A DNA stretch of 64,000 bases from Rhizobium sp. AQ_MP (GTDB taxonomy: Bacteria; Pseudomonadota; Alphaproteobacteria; Rhizobiales; Rhizobiaceae): the NCBI RefSeq assembly GCF_014237835.1, contig NZ_JACJVI010000005.1:124001-188000 (forward strand). The letters are read 5' to 3'. The notes under the pieces were generated by a model. That model was not told the origin of the DNA. It was given only the letters and a program-made list of their open reading frames with translations, and did no database searches. Shown one piece after another: positions 55,012 to 64,000 of this stretch (positions are counted from its first letter, which is position 1; each line of letters opens with the position of its first letter). The position numbers were made by a program, and so were the translations under genes.

Positions 55012-56322
55012 TCAATTGATCAACGGTGTCAGCTTCATTCCGGCGTTGAGAAAACGCATGGGATCGACCGGGTCGCCATGGCGGCGCACTTCGTAGTGCA
55101 AATGCGGTCCCGTGGAGCGTCCGGTGGAGCCTGACAGGCCGAGGATCTGCCCCGGTTCAACGACATCACCCTCGCTGACCAGAATGCGGGACATGTGACC
55201 GTAGCGGGTGGAAAGCCCGAGACCATGGTCGATCTCAACCATGTTGCCATAGCCGCCCGAAAAGCTCGCCGTCACGACTTTACCAGCACCCGTCGAGCGG
55301 ATCTCCGTGCCCGTCGGAGCGCGGAAGTCGATGCCTGCATGCATTGCGAGCCCGCCGAAAAACGGGTCTGGACGGTTGCCGAAACGGCTGGTGATTTCCT
55401 GGCCGGGGGCCGGATTGGCGAAAGGAAGGCGTTTGGCAGTGCCGCGCACGGTTTCAAGGCGTGTGAGTGCCGCGTCCAGGGCATTCAGGGAGGCGTTGAA
55501 ATCGCGATCCGACTGCGGCGCGAGATAAGGCCCGCCAATGGCGTCAGCCACCGGCAGAGAGGCTTGCTCGTCGATGGGAACTCCCTGACGCGTCAGTATC
55601 GCGGCAATTTCGTCCGCGGTCTGGGAGGCGCTGTTTGCAAGTTCCTCTATGCGCTGCAACTGCTCCGTCTCGATCTCCTTGAGCGACAGCGTCATGTGAG
55701 AGAACAGCCGGTCAGCCCGATCGGCGACGTTGTCGCTTGTCATGGGGACATAACCCAGGGCAAGCGCCGGCTTGTTCTCAACATCCGCTGCAGGGCTTGG
55801 ATCTGTTTCGCCCAGGAGGGCGGCGAAGGCCTGCCGCCCCGTGGCCAGCGACGCGCTGTCCTTGCCGTCGATCAGGGGTTTTTCCGTCGGAAGAGGACCG
55901 TCGTCCGGCAAGGCTTCCGGCGTAGCGCCGTTCTGCAGGAGTGCTCCGATCCGCCCATGCCTCGAAGTCAGGGCCATCTGTTGTTCGAGGAGTTTCTCGA
56001 CCTTTTCCTCGACCACCTGCTGGTCTAGCAGCTGGCGAGAGGTGACGCGGTCGACCTGAGCGCGCAGCGCTGCGATCCGGTCTTCGTATTCATGCTGCAT
56101 GCGGGCCTGGCGCGCCATGGTTGCGCCGATCAGGTTGTCGCGCAAGACAAGATAGGTGGTGGCGCCGAGATAGCCGATCATCATGGTGCCGATGAAGCAG
56201 ATGCCGAGCGCCATCATCCAGGGGCGGACGGTCATATGGCGTATGCGGTCACCGCTCGCCAATATGACGATGTGCTGTTCCTTGCGCTTTCCGAAGACCT
56301 GGCTGTTCGAACCCGTCGTCAC
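55012..56322 (-). CDS. M23 peptidoglycan endopeptidase with coiled-coil region
   Basis: About 436 residues. One membrane helix near the N-terminus (IRPWMMALGIC-like segment) is followed by a long coiled-coil region and a C-terminal LytM/M23 domain with zinc-site motifs MHAGIDFRAPTG (HxxxD) and GPHLHYEVR (HxH). It should cleave cross-links in the periplasm, possibly as a division-linked EnvC/NlpD-like factor. The GTG at 56322 after GGGGGT is chosen; a TTG at 56406 would add an untypical N-terminus. Confidence 0.9.
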   Translation of the reverse strand: MTTGSNSQVFGKRKEQHIVILASGDRIRHMTVRPWMMALGICFIGTMMIGYLGATTYLVLRDNLIGATMARQARMQHEYEDRIAALRAQVDRVTSRQLLDQQVVEEKVEKLLEQQMALTSRHGRIGALLQNGATPEALPDDGPLPTEKPLIDGKDSASLATGRQAFAALLGETDPSPAADVENKPALALGYVPMTSDNVADRADRLFSHMTLSLKEIETEQLQRIEELANSASQTADEIAAILTRQGVPIDEQASLPVADAIGGPYLAPQSDRDFNASLNALDAALTRLETVRGTAKRLPFANPAPGQEITSRFGNRPDPFFGGLAMHAGIDFRAPTGTEIRSTGAGKVVTASFSGGYGNMVEIDHGLGLSTRYGHMSRILVSEGDVVEPGQILGLSGSTGRSTGPHLHYEVRRHGDPVDPMRFLNAGMKLTPLIN

Positions 56323-56454
56323 GCTGACCCCCAATTCGTGTCGGGCGGGATGCTGTCGCAGCTCTGCCCGATCCGGCGAGTCGCCTGTCCGATCCGCCTT
56401 TAGCAATTACGCATAATTAGGGTTAATGAAGCGTTATCCGATTGGATTTACGGG

Positions 56455-57300
56455 TCAAACGGACGAATTGTTCTTGGACGACAACGATCGGTAGAAGGAC
56501 GGCGTCAGGCCCGCCTCGGCACGTGCAACGTCGTTGAATGGGGCTTTCAGCTGTCCACGGAAATTGGCGCGCACCAGTTCTTGAAATGCCTTGGCCGGAT
56601 CGCGCTTTTCGCGGGCGCAGAGGAAGCGAAACCATTTGGCGCCCACCGCCACATGGCCTTTCTCGTCGTCGTAGATCACTTTCAAGACCTCGGCGCTTTC
56701 GATGTCGCCGGTCTCGCGCATTTTCTCCTGCAAAGACGGGGTGACGTCGAGCCCGCGTGCTTCCAGAATTAAGGGCACCACTGCCAGACGGGCGGTGAGG
56801 TCATTCCTGGTCGAGTGGGCCGCCTGCCAGAGGCCGTCATGGGCCGGCATGTCGCCGTAATCGGCGCCCAACGCCCGCAACCTGTCGCGCACCAGCCGGA
56901 AATGTTTGGCCTCCTCGTAGGCCACCTTCATCCAGCCGTCGAAAAAGGAATGCGGCACGGGCTCGCTTGCAAAGCGGGCGACGATGTCGAGCGCCAGGTC
57001 AACCGCATTCAGTTCGATATGGGCGAGTGCGTGCAGAAGCGCGATCCGGCCTGGCAGGGTGTGCAACGAGCGCTTTTCGACTGCCTTGGGTGGCACCAGT
57101 TCCGGTTTTGCCGGGCGGCCCGGTCTGTCCGGCAAAGGCGGGTCGAGCGGCGAGCGAAGGGAGAGGCGCCGCTCCTGCCAGCGCAGTGCTGCGGCTTGAG
57201 CGAGCGCCGTCTTTTCGTCGAGGTCGGCGCTCAGGATTGCGAGAGTGGCAGCGCCGCGAAGGGAATGGAAAGCCGTCTCGGGCTGCTTCGTCTCGGGCAT
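56455..57300 (-). CDS. DUF455 ferritin-like protein
   Basis: A 281-residue helical protein. Two E...ExxH-type iron-ligand patterns are seen: HIELNAVDLALDIVARF with AYEEAKHFRLV, and ILEARGLD with IYDDEKGHVAVG. They fit the DUF455 ferritin-like group. Function unknown; carboxylate-bridged di-iron centre is inferred. It starts two bases before the bcp stop codon region ends (bcp at 57302-57769), so it is translationally coupled to a peroxiredoxin. Confidence 0.88.
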   Translation of the reverse strand: MPETKQPETAFHSLRGAATLAILSADLDEKTALAQAAALRWQERRLSLRSPLDPPLPDRPGRPAKPELVPPKAVEKRSLHTLPGRIALLHALAHIELNAVDLALDIVARFASEPVPHSFFDGWMKVAYEEAKHFRLVRDRLRALGADYGDMPAHDGLWQAAHSTRNDLTARLAVVPLILEARGLDVTPSLQEKMRETGDIESAEVLKVIYDDEKGHVAVGAKWFRFLCAREKRDPAKAFQELVRANFRGQLKAPFNDVARAEAGLTPSFYRSLSSKNNSSV

Positions 57301-57301
57301 G

Positions 57302-57769
57302 TCAGAGGGCCTGCGCCGCCTTCAGAACGGCTCCCGCATGGCCGGGCACCTTCACCTTGCGCCAGACCTCGGCGATCTTGCCGGACTTGTCGATCAGGAA
57401 GGTCGACCGTTCGACACCCATGTAAGTCTTGCCGTACATGCTCTTTTCCTTCCAGACGCCGTAGGCTTCGAGCGCCTTGTGTTCCTCGTCGGCAGCGAGC
57501 ACCACGGACAGGTTGTGCTTGGCGGCAAACTTGTCGTGGCTCTTTACCGAATCAGGGGAGATGCCGATGACGGTCGCGCCGAGCTTTTCGAATTCGGCAG
57601 TAAGGCCTGAAAAGTCGACGGCTTCGGTGGTGCAGCCGCTCGTGTCGTCTTTCGGGTAGAAATACAGAACCACGGGTTTTCCGGCAAAATCGGAGAGCGA
57701 AACGGTGCCGCCGCCGTTGCGGGGCAGGGAGAAATCGGGGGCCATGTCCCCGGCAGTCAAATCCGTCAT
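57302..57769 (-). CDS. bcp: Bcp/PrxQ-type peroxiredoxin, single cysteine
   Basis: A thiol peroxidase of 155 residues: DMAPDFSLPRNGGGTVSL, FYPKDDTSGCTTEAVDFS. The peroxidatic Cys46 is the only cysteine; the resolving Cys five residues later in E. coli Bcp is Val51 here. It must use an external thiol (1-Cys mechanism). The ATG at 57769 after AAAGG is the canonical start; an upstream in-frame start is not supported. First gene of a unit with DUF455. Confidence 0.95.
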   Translation of the reverse strand: MTDLTAGDMAPDFSLPRNGGGTVSLSDFAGKPVVLYFYPKDDTSGCTTEAVDFSGLTAEFEKLGATVIGISPDSVKSHDKFAAKHNLSVVLAADEEHKALEAYGVWKEKSMYGKTYMGVERSTFLIDKSGKIAEVWRKVKVPGHAGAVLKAAQAL

Positions 57770-57891
57770 GGGATAACCTTTCTTTTGCCCGTTTTGTGGG
57801 TGAATGTGGGCGTCATCGATATATAGTCCGCTCCGCAGTCGTCCAGAGCGACTTGTTAGCGGCATCGATCGACGGAGACAATCACCAGGAC

Positions 57892-60800
57892 ATGTCGGAG
57901 ATCCGGGGCGAAAAGCTACGGTTTCGCAAGCGGGACATTCCACCGCTGCATTCTCTTCCGTCTGCCCAGGCCGAGGATCCCTTGATCGTGCATTGTCCGC
58001 CGCCGAAGCGCTCGCTGTTGCGGCGCTTTCTTCGGGTGCTGGCAGGTTTTGCCGGGCTGTGGCTCGTGGTTCTCTTGGGCGTTTATGCGGTGGTCGAGAG
58101 CGGGACGCTTGATGCGGCCCTGACGCAGCGCGCCCAGACCGTCCTCAACAGAGCACTCGGGCCACAGTTCAACGCCAAGATCGGCGGCACTGAAGTGCGC
58201 TTTTCCAGCGGATTGGAACTGACCGTCGAGGCGCGGGATGTCACTCTGCATGAACAGGGCGGCGGTCAGGAAGTCGCGCTTACCGATTCTGTCCGATTTA
58301 TCGTCGAACCGCTAGCATTGCTCGGCGGACGATTCTCGATTCGCGAAGTTGTCAGCGAGGGCATCAATCTCGATGCCACGGTGCTGCCGAAGGGCGAACC
58401 GATCGACCTCTCCAACTGGCGGATAGACCAGGTGCCGTCCCGGCTGGCCGACGCCTTCGCGGAACTCGACCGGATGCAGGGTTTCATCACCCGGGGTGGA
58501 CTCGACCGGATGCGCATTGCGGGTCTCGAAATCGCCTCCACAAGTGCGAGCGGTCGTCCGCTCACCATTGCCATCGACGATATCGTGCTCGAACGGGGAG
58601 AGGACGGCTCGCTCTCCATCTTCGGCGTGGTTGCTGTAAACGGGCAGCAGACCGAACTCACGGCACTGACGACGAATGTCGCAGGGCGGGCGAGTTCGCT
58701 TACGATGCGGGTGGCCGATATCAGGGTGACGCCCTTTCTGTTGCGGCGGTCGCACTCGGGTGAGGCCCGCCAGGGGATTGACGGGTCGGCCGAACTTCTG
58801 CTGACGGCACGGCGCGAGGAACAGGGGCAGCAGCCCTATGTGTCCCTTGGCATCAACATGCGTGATGCAAGCCTCTACTCCGATGGCCAGCGTCAGGCGC
58901 TGAGCGATGCGCGGCTCAAGCTGTCCTATGACTTTGTCAAGGAGACCATAGAACTTGCCGATTCAACGGCGCGTTTCGGCGAAACCGTGGTGCCGCTGTC
59001 AGGCGGTGTCATCGATCTCGACCGGCTGCCGGAGGGAAAGAACTTTGGCAAGGGCTTCGGTATCGATGTTGTCGTAACCGACGGTCGGGCCAATGTTCCA
59101 AGCGCGGGCGAGACGCCGTTCCCCTTCTTTCTGAAGGGCTATGGCCGATACCTCGTGGCAGAAAACCGGTTGCAACTCGACACGCTCGATGTTTCGACGC
59201 CGGCTGGCAATATGCGCGGCAAGCTGCAGGTCGGGTTCGGCGGCACCGGACCGGAGATCCGTTTCAATGCGCAGGTGCAGAACATGCGCACCAGCGTCGT
59301 CAAGCAACTCTGGCCCTATTGGATCGCTTCAAAGCCCCGGAAATGGGTGCTCGAAAACATCTTCGGCGGCCTCATCCCGCAAGGCACGATCGATGTCTTC
59401 ATTCCGCAGAACCGCTTGTCGATCGATCCGAAACCGGTGCAACTGAATGCCGACGAGTTGAAGATCGGTTTCGACCTCGAAGATGCGCGGCTCAACCTGA
59501 CAGGCGACTTGCCTCCGCTGCGGGATGTCTATGGCCGCTTCGACATGGCGGGTGAACGTGTCGACGTTGCCATCAACTCCGCCGGCTCGTTCTTTCCCTC
59601 TGGGCGAATGGTGAAGCTGGAACGCGGTCGTTTCGTTCTGCAGAATGCCTATGAGAAGCCGTTGATGGCCGATCTCGAACTGGACGTCAGCGGTGCTGCC
59701 GATGCCGTTGCCGAACTTGTCTCGTTCAAGCCGATAGAGGCCCTGAAAGTCGTTGATTTTCAACCCTCCGACTTTACCGGGCAGGTCCGCGGGCAGGCGA
59801 AGATCCGCGTCGGTCTCGCGCCGGATCAGGCACCACCCGAGCCGAGCTGGAATGCCGAAGTCGCGCTCGACGATGTGGATGTGGCCAAGCCCTTCGATGG
59901 GCGCAAGATCTCCGAAGTCGAGGGAGTGCTGCTTGTCGATCCCCAGAAGGCTGTGCTGAAAGCCTCGGCGAAAATCGACGACGTGCCGATGGAGATCGAT
60001 CTGACCGAACCGGTTCGTCGTGGCGACGGCGCCGTGCCGCGCGAACAGGTCGTGACGGCAACACTCGACAACGCGGCCCGCAACAAGATCGCGCCGGGGC
60101 TTGATGACATTGTCAACGGCCCCATCAAGGTTGAGCTCCGACGGCTCGGAGAAAACCGTCAGGCCGCTTCGGTCGATCTCCGGTCTGCAAGTCTCACGAT
60201 CCCCTGGGTCGGGTGGTCCAAGGGGCAGGGAATCGGTGCCACGGCCACCTTCGAACTGACGAAAGAAGGCAAGCAGTCGTTGATCCGCAAGTTCGATCTT
60301 GAGGGCGACGGTTTCGGTGCCTCGGGCGAAATGACGGTCGACGACACAGGACTCGTGGCGGCCAATCTGTCGCGGGTCCGGCTCTCTCCGGAAGACGAGG
60401 TCGCTCTGACCGTGCGTCTCGCCAAGGGCGTCTACTCGGTCGTTGCAAATGGCAGGGCCTTCGATGCCCGGTCTCTGATTTCGACCCTGCAGAAGCCTTC
60501 TGGCGAGGGAAGTGGTTCCAGAACCTCCCGAACGTCGCTGAAGCTCGAAGGACGGTTCGATCGGGTGATCGGTTTTAGTGGCGAGCAACTGGCCGGCGTA
60601 TCGGTCGTCTACAGCTCTGCCAGAGGCCGTGTCACGGGGGTCGACTTCTCCGGGGTGACGGGCAGCGGCCAGGCGCTGGTTGCCAAACTGCGACGGCCGG
60701 ACGAGTTGCGCGAGCTTTCTGTGACGACAAGTGATGCCGGTGCGGTGCTCCGTTTCTTCGATGCCTACAAGCGCCTGGGCAGCGGTCTTGCCAATCTGCG

Positions 60801-61305
60801 TCTGACCGAAACCCGGGAGGGCGCCTGGAGCGGCAATCTCGATCTGCGCAACTTTCAGGTCGAGAACGAAGAGCGCCTGCAAACGATCGTTTCCGCGCCG
60901 GCCGGTGCCGATGGCCGCAGTCTGAACAACGCCGTTCGCAGCAATATCGATGTCAGTTCCGCCCAATTCCAGCGCGCCTTCGCGCGGCTTGCGCTGGTTG
61001 ACGGTACACTCAGCGTTGAGAACGGCATCGTGCGCGGTGATCAGGTCGGTGCGACCTTCCAGGGGATCGTGCGCGATCAGTCTGGACGGATCGATGTCAC
61101 GGGTACCTTCATGCCGGCCTATGGCCTGAATCGCCTTTTCGGCGAGCTGCCCGTCATCGGTGCCATCCTGGGCAATGGCCGAGATCGTGGTTTGCTCGGC
61201 ATTACCTTCAAGCTCACGGGCGCGACCTCCAAACCCAATCTCGCCATCAATCCGCTGTCGATCATTGCGCCGGGCGTCTTCCGGCAGATCTTCGAATTCC
61301 GCTGA
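57892..61305 (+). CDS. Large AsmA-like/DUF3971 periplasmic protein
   Basis: A 1137-residue protein with one membrane helix near the N-terminus (about 49-68) and a long periplasmic part. The periplasmic region is made of repeated beta-rich segments (YDFVKETIELADSTARFGE, VNADELKIGFDLEDARLNL-like) and ends in an AsmA C-terminal-like domain (ALVDGTLSVENGIVRGDQVG, VIGAILGNGRDRGLLGITF). Such YhdP/TamB-like proteins form lipid-transport bridges between membranes. Divergent from bcp; no SD stronger than AGGA precedes the ATG at 57892. Confidence 0.88.
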   Translation: MSEIRGEKLRFRKRDIPPLHSLPSAQAEDPLIVHCPPPKRSLLRRFLRVLAGFAGLWLVVLLGVYAVVESGTLDAALTQRAQTVLNRALGPQFNAKIGGTEVRFSSGLELTVEARDVTLHEQGGGQEVALTDSVRFIVEPLALLGGRFSIREVVSEGINLDATVLPKGEPIDLSNWRIDQVPSRLADAFAELDRMQGFITRGGLDRMRIAGLEIASTSASGRPLTIAIDDIVLERGEDGSLSIFGVVAVNGQQTELTALTTNVAGRASSLTMRVADIRVTPFLLRRSHSGEARQGIDGSAELLLTARREEQGQQPYVSLGINMRDASLYSDGQRQALSDARLKLSYDFVKETIELADSTARFGETVVPLSGGVIDLDRLPEGKNFGKGFGIDVVVTDGRANVPSAGETPFPFFLKGYGRYLVAENRLQLDTLDVSTPAGNMRGKLQVGFGGTGPEIRFNAQVQNMRTSVVKQLWPYWIASKPRKWVLENIFGGLIPQGTIDVFIPQNRLSIDPKPVQLNADELKIGFDLEDARLNLTGDLPPLRDVYGRFDMAGERVDVAINSAGSFFPSGRMVKLERGRFVLQNAYEKPLMADLELDVSGAADAVAELVSFKPIEALKVVDFQPSDFTGQVRGQAKIRVGLAPDQAPPEPSWNAEVALDDVDVAKPFDGRKISEVEGVLLVDPQKAVLKASAKIDDVPMEIDLTEPVRRGDGAVPREQVVTATLDNAARNKIAPGLDDIVNGPIKVELRRLGENRQAASVDLRSASLTIPWVGWSKGQGIGATATFELTKEGKQSLIRKFDLEGDGFGASGEMTVDDTGLVAANLSRVRLSPEDEVALTVRLAKGVYSVVANGRAFDARSLISTLQKPSGEGSGSRTSRTSLKLEGRFDRVIGFSGEQLAGVSVVYSSARGRVTGVDFSGVTGSGQALVAKLRRPDELRELSVTTSDAGAVLRFFDAYKRLGSGLANLRLTETREGAWSGNLDLRNFQVENEERLQTIVSAPAGADGRSLNNAVRSNIDVSSAQFQRAFARLALVDGTLSVENGIVRGDQVGATFQGIVRDQSGRIDVTGTFMPAYGLNRLFGELPVIGAILGNGRDRGLLGITFKLTGATSKPNLAINPLSIIAPGVFRQIFEFR

Positions 61306-61316
61306 GTGGGCCGTCG

Positions 61317-62009
61317 TCAATCGCGCTCGATCATGATCACCGGAAGGGCAAGCTTTCGTGCCGCGATGATCTTGGCGTAACCCGCCGGGCCGCCGGAGTT
61401 GCGGCAGGCGATATGTGTCACGCCGTGGGCGGTGAAGAGATCGGCCTCCCGATCTGGGTCGCTGGATGGCTTGCCGAGCACCAGGAGATGATCGGGGAAG
61501 GCAAGCGGTGTCTCCGGCGGATCGACCATGCGGATGATGAATCGGCACTCGGATCGGCTGACAAAGGCGTCCAGATATTGCCTCCCCAGCGCGAGGAACA
61601 CCGTCGATCCCGAGGGCAGGGCATCCGCTGCCTCCTCGAGCGAGGCAACCGATTTCCACCGGTCTCCCGGCTGTTTCTGCCAGCGTGGCCGAAGTCTCTG
61701 CTCCAGCGGAACCTTCGAGATCGCGGCCGCCTTGATGGCGTTTTCGCTGATGCGGCGGGCAAACGGATGCGTGGCGTCGATCAACCGGTCGAAGCCTTCG
61801 GCGCGCAGATAGGCGGCAAGCCCGTCCGCGCCACCGAAGCCGCCAATCCTGACTGTGCCTTCCGGCAGGATCGGATCCACCGTCCGCCCGGCCAGCGAGG
61901 TGGTCACGGCATGGCCTTGCGCCACGAGCTCGGCGGCGAGCGTCCGTGCCTCGGCCGTGCCCCCGAGGATCAGGATCTTTTGCGGCTTTGCCTCATCCTC
62001 AGGGCGCAT
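61317..62009 (-). CDS. cobK: Cobalt-precorrin-6A/precorrin-6A reductase
   Basis: Reduces the corrin ring with NADPH in cobalamin synthesis; about 230 residues. ILILGGTAEARTLAAEL at the N-terminus and DATHPFARRISENAIKAA and IACRNSGGPAGYAKI later are typical of CobK/CbiJ. The ATG at 62009 (MRPEDEAKP) is used; it overlaps the cbiD stop by 11 bases, so the pair is co-translated. The TTG at 62015 is an alternative. Confidence 0.95.
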   Translation of the reverse strand: MRPEDEAKPQKILILGGTAEARTLAAELVAQGHAVTTSLAGRTVDPILPEGTVRIGGFGGADGLAAYLRAEGFDRLIDATHPFARRISENAIKAAAISKVPLEQRLRPRWQKQPGDRWKSVASLEEAADALPSGSTVFLALGRQYLDAFVSRSECRFIIRMVDPPETPLAFPDHLLVLGKPSSDPDREADLFTAHGVTHIACRNSGGPAGYAKIIAARKLALPVIMIERD

Positions 62010-63126
62010 GGGCAATGATCGTTCCCTTGCGGTCCGTGACGATGATGTCGACGGCCACGCCGCTGTCGCGCAGCACGCCTTCCGCCGTCTTTCTGGCGGC
62101 GTCCGCTACGGCTGCCGCTATGTCGATCCCTTGTCTCGTCAAGATTTCGAGCACTTCAAGCGCAGTGTTGGCGTTTTGGATCGAAAGACGCAGTTCAGGC
62201 GCCAGCGACTGCGTCTGAGGCAGCGCCAGATAGAAGGCGTTGTCGACCTGGCTGCGGGATGAATGCAGGTCGAGCGCGCCCTGGGCAAGCTTCGACATCT
62301 TGGCGAAACCGCCTGCAATCGTCAGGCGCGGCACGGGATGGGCCCTGAGATATTTGAGCAGTCCGCCGGCGAAATCGCCCATGTCGATCAGCGCGCCATC
62401 GGGCAAGGCGTAAAAATCCTGGGCCGCCTTTTCGGAGGTCGAGCCTGTCGCACCAAGCACATGGGTAAGCCCTTCCGCGCGCGCCACGTCGATGCCGCGA
62501 TGAATGGAATGGATCCAGGCCGCACAGGAGAAGGGATGAACGACACCCGTCGTGCCGAGGATGGAGATGCCGCCGAGAATGCCGAGCCGCGGGTTCCAGG
62601 TCTTTTCGGCGATGAGGGCGCCGCCCGGCACCGAGATCCGGATTTCCACATCCGGTGGCACCTGATGTGCCGCCGAAAGAGCCTCGATCTCGGCCGTCAT
62701 CATGGCGCGCGGCACCGGGTTGATCGCTGCTTCTCCAACGGCGATCGGCAGACCCGCCTTGGTCACCGTGCCGACGCCGTCGCCGGCCACAAAGCGGATG
62801 CCGCTTCCGGGGGCTAGGCGGGTCACCTCTGCGATTACGGTGGCACCATGGGTCACATCCGGATCATCACCGGCATCCTTGACGATGCCCGCAAAGGCGC
62901 CCCCGGCGCTGAAGCCTTCGCGGGCCAGCGCGAAGGCGGGTGTTTCGCCCTTGGGAAGCGTGATCGAGACGGGATCCGGGAAATGCCCGGTCACAAGCGC
63001 CGTGTAGGCCGCCTTGGTGGCTGCCGTCGCGCAGGCGCCGGTCGTCCAGCCCGTGCGCAGCGGCGCGCCCTCGGGCTTATCCAGCCGCTGGCCTTCCTTC
63101 GCGTCGTTTCGCTCAGCGTCACTCAT
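61999..63126 (-). CDS. cbiD: Cobalt-precorrin-5B C1-methyltransferase
   Basis: Methylates C1 of the corrin ring in cobalamin synthesis, 375 residues. The GWTTGACATAATKAAYTALV start region and GGISILGTTGVVHPFSCAAW, KMSKLAQGALDLHSSRSQVD are family hallmarks. The ATG at 63126 is chosen because the upstream extension to 63273 overlaps the divergent cobA start. It is followed by cobK, and cobA starts 107 bases away on the other strand. Confidence 0.95.
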   Translation of the reverse strand: MSDAERNDAKEGQRLDKPEGAPLRTGWTTGACATAATKAAYTALVTGHFPDPVSITLPKGETPAFALAREGFSAGGAFAGIVKDAGDDPDVTHGATVIAEVTRLAPGSGIRFVAGDGVGTVTKAGLPIAVGEAAINPVPRAMMTAEIEALSAAHQVPPDVEIRISVPGGALIAEKTWNPRLGILGGISILGTTGVVHPFSCAAWIHSIHRGIDVARAEGLTHVLGATGSTSEKAAQDFYALPDGALIDMGDFAGGLLKYLRAHPVPRLTIAGGFAKMSKLAQGALDLHSSRSQVDNAFYLALPQTQSLAPELRLSIQNANTALEVLEILTRQGIDIAAAVADAARKTAEGVLRDSGVAVDIIVTDRKGTIIAHAP

Positions 63127-63233
63127 GGCTCGCTTATAGGCGAGGCGGCCCGATTGAGGAAGGCAGCAGACGGCACCTTCGATGCGGAAAGCGGCGTCAC
63201 GGAATTGCAATTTCTTCGGACGGGGCCTAGACC

Positions 63234-64000
63234 ATGAGCATGAGTGACACGACGCGTCTTGCCCTGCCAACAAGCCTGCCGGCCATCGAGCCCGGTCATG
63301 TTTGGCTGGCCGGCGCAGGTCCCGGTGACCCGGGGCTTCTGACGCTGCTCGCGGCCAAAGGGCTGTCGGAAGCCGATGTCATCGTGCATGACGCGCTCGT
63401 CAATGAAGACTGCCTCAAGCTCGCGCGAACCGGCGCCGTGCTCGAATATGCGGGCAAGCGGGGCGGCAAGCCCTCGGCCAAGCAGCGCGACATTTCACTG
63501 CGTCTCGTCGAACTCGCCAAGGCCGGCCATCGTGTGCTGCGGCTGAAGGGGGGCGATCCCTTCGTCTTCGGGCGCGGCGGCGAAGAGGCGCTGACGCTCA
63601 TCGAACATGGCGTGCCCTTCCGCATCGTGCCCGGCATCACCGCCGGCATCGGCGGTCTTGCCTATGCCGGCATTCCCGTCACCCATCGGGAAGTCAACCA
63701 TGCCGTCACCTTCCTGACCGGCCATGATTCTTCCGGTGTGGTGCCTGACAGGATCGACTGGGAAGCGATCGGTCGCGGCTCACCCGTCATCGTCATGTAT
63801 ATGGCGATGAAACACATGGGCCAGATCGCGGCCAATCTGATGACGGCCGGGCGTCACGCGGACGAGGCCGTGGCCTTTGTCTGCAATGCGGCGACGCCGG
63901 AACAGACCGTTCTGGAAACCACGCTCGGGCGGGCCGAGGCCGACATGCTGGCCGCCGGCATCGAGCCGCCGGCGATCGTCGTGATCGGCGAGGTCGTTCG
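63234..64000 (+). CDS. cobA: Uroporphyrinogen-III C-methyltransferase, 5' part
   Basis: Makes precorrin-2 from uroporphyrinogen III with two SAM molecules. The gene runs past the right edge, with about 255 codons visible from the ATG at 63234. Motifs: VWLAGAGPGDPGLLTLLAAKG (SAM-binding P-loop-like), LRLKGGDPFVFGRGGEEALTL and PGITAGIGG. No stop is reached, so fusion to another domain (CysG-type) cannot be excluded. It is divergent from cbiD-cobK; no cobalamin riboswitch is visible in the 107-base gap. Confidence 0.95.
   Translation, partial: MSMSDTTRLALPTSLPAIEPGHVWLAGAGPGDPGLLTLLAAKGLSEADVIVHDALVNEDCLKLARTGAVLEYAGKRGGKPSAKQRDISLRLVELAKAGHRVLRLKGGDPFVFGRGGEEALTLIEHGVPFRIVPGITAGIGGLAYAGIPVTHREVNHAVTFLTGHDSSGVVPDRIDWEAIGRGSPVIVMYMAMKHMGQIAANLMTAGRHADEAVAFVCNAATPEQTVLETTLGRAEADMLAAGIEPPAIVVIGEVV

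Noticed and set aside
59329..61659. 776-codon open frame antisense to the AsmA-like gene and cobK
   Set aside because: It spans two well-supported genes and has no recognisable domain or ribosome site.
63127..63233. Cobalamin riboswitch between cbiD and cobA
   Set aside because: The gap is only 107 bases and shows no conserved B12-box-like segment; too short for a full element.

Overview
The window looks like a chromosomal segment of a Rhizobiales (Rhizobiaceae-type) alphaproteobacterium. It is high-GC by eye. Markers include a recA promoter with a GTTC-N7-GTTC-like LexA site, the eukaryote-like NADP isocitrate dehydrogenase, the DUF1476 F1-ATPase zeta inhibitor, the PurL/PurQ/PurS split FGAM synthase with an extra small gene between purS and purQ, and a CbiD-type cobalamin route. 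Genus cannot be fixed from the sequence alone. I saw no rRNA, tRNA, CRISPR array, insertion sequence or prophage. The region is dense, mostly housekeeping, with a few lineage-specific islands.

Layout. 1-9 kb: end of a PfkB sugar kinase, recA, alaS, a membrane diguanylate cyclase, a SulP transporter, a small membrane protein and icd. 9-19 kb: two tandem secreted DUF3828-like paralogues, trmJ-murI, a CNNM/CBS membrane protein, a 400-base regulatory-looking gap with a 30-codon small ORF, a DUF1127 protein, an MFS transporter, a HerA-like ATPase, and dac-pepT. 19-29 kb: rpsD with a structured leader, glutaminase, ttcA, two unusual membrane-embedded alpha/beta hydrolases that are paralogues of each other, an ICMT-like methyltransferase, an IMPase-like phosphatase, a Bcr/CflA transporter, grxD, a very basic 76-residue protein, and bolA.

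29-45 kb is dominated by purine synthesis on the minus strand: purL, then purC-purS-(85 aa coiled coil)-purQ, then purB. Interleaved are a MocR regulator divergent from a second DUF1127 protein, a PagL-like outer-membrane protein, the ATPase zeta subunit, a PAS-GGDEF-EAL protein and rpe. 45-53 kb: an SDR, an orphan amino-acid binding protein, then a seven-gene plus-strand run (flavin reductase, coxD-, coxE-like, two half-length XdhC genes, a MoeA/MobA-like fusion, TfoX-N). It looks like a maturation set for a molybdenum hydroxylase whose structural genes are not in the window. 53-64 kb: nudix-rhlE, an M23 endopeptidase, bcp-DUF455, a 1137-residue AsmA/DUF3971 protein, and cobalamin genes cobK-cbiD divergent from cobA.

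Most interesting: (i) the paralogous hydrolase pair with a transmembrane hairpin inside the catalytic domain and a shared W-x-E-x-Q-x-L-T-D-x-I-x-x-Y-K-C motif; (ii) the orphan Mo-hydroxylase maturation operon with a split XdhC; (iii) the 13.6-14.0 kb gap with a well-initiated small ORF closed by its own terminator upstream of DUF1127; (iv) the basic 76-residue protein; (v) the coiled-coil protein translationally coupled to purQ. All are inferences from sequence reading and need database searches or expression data.
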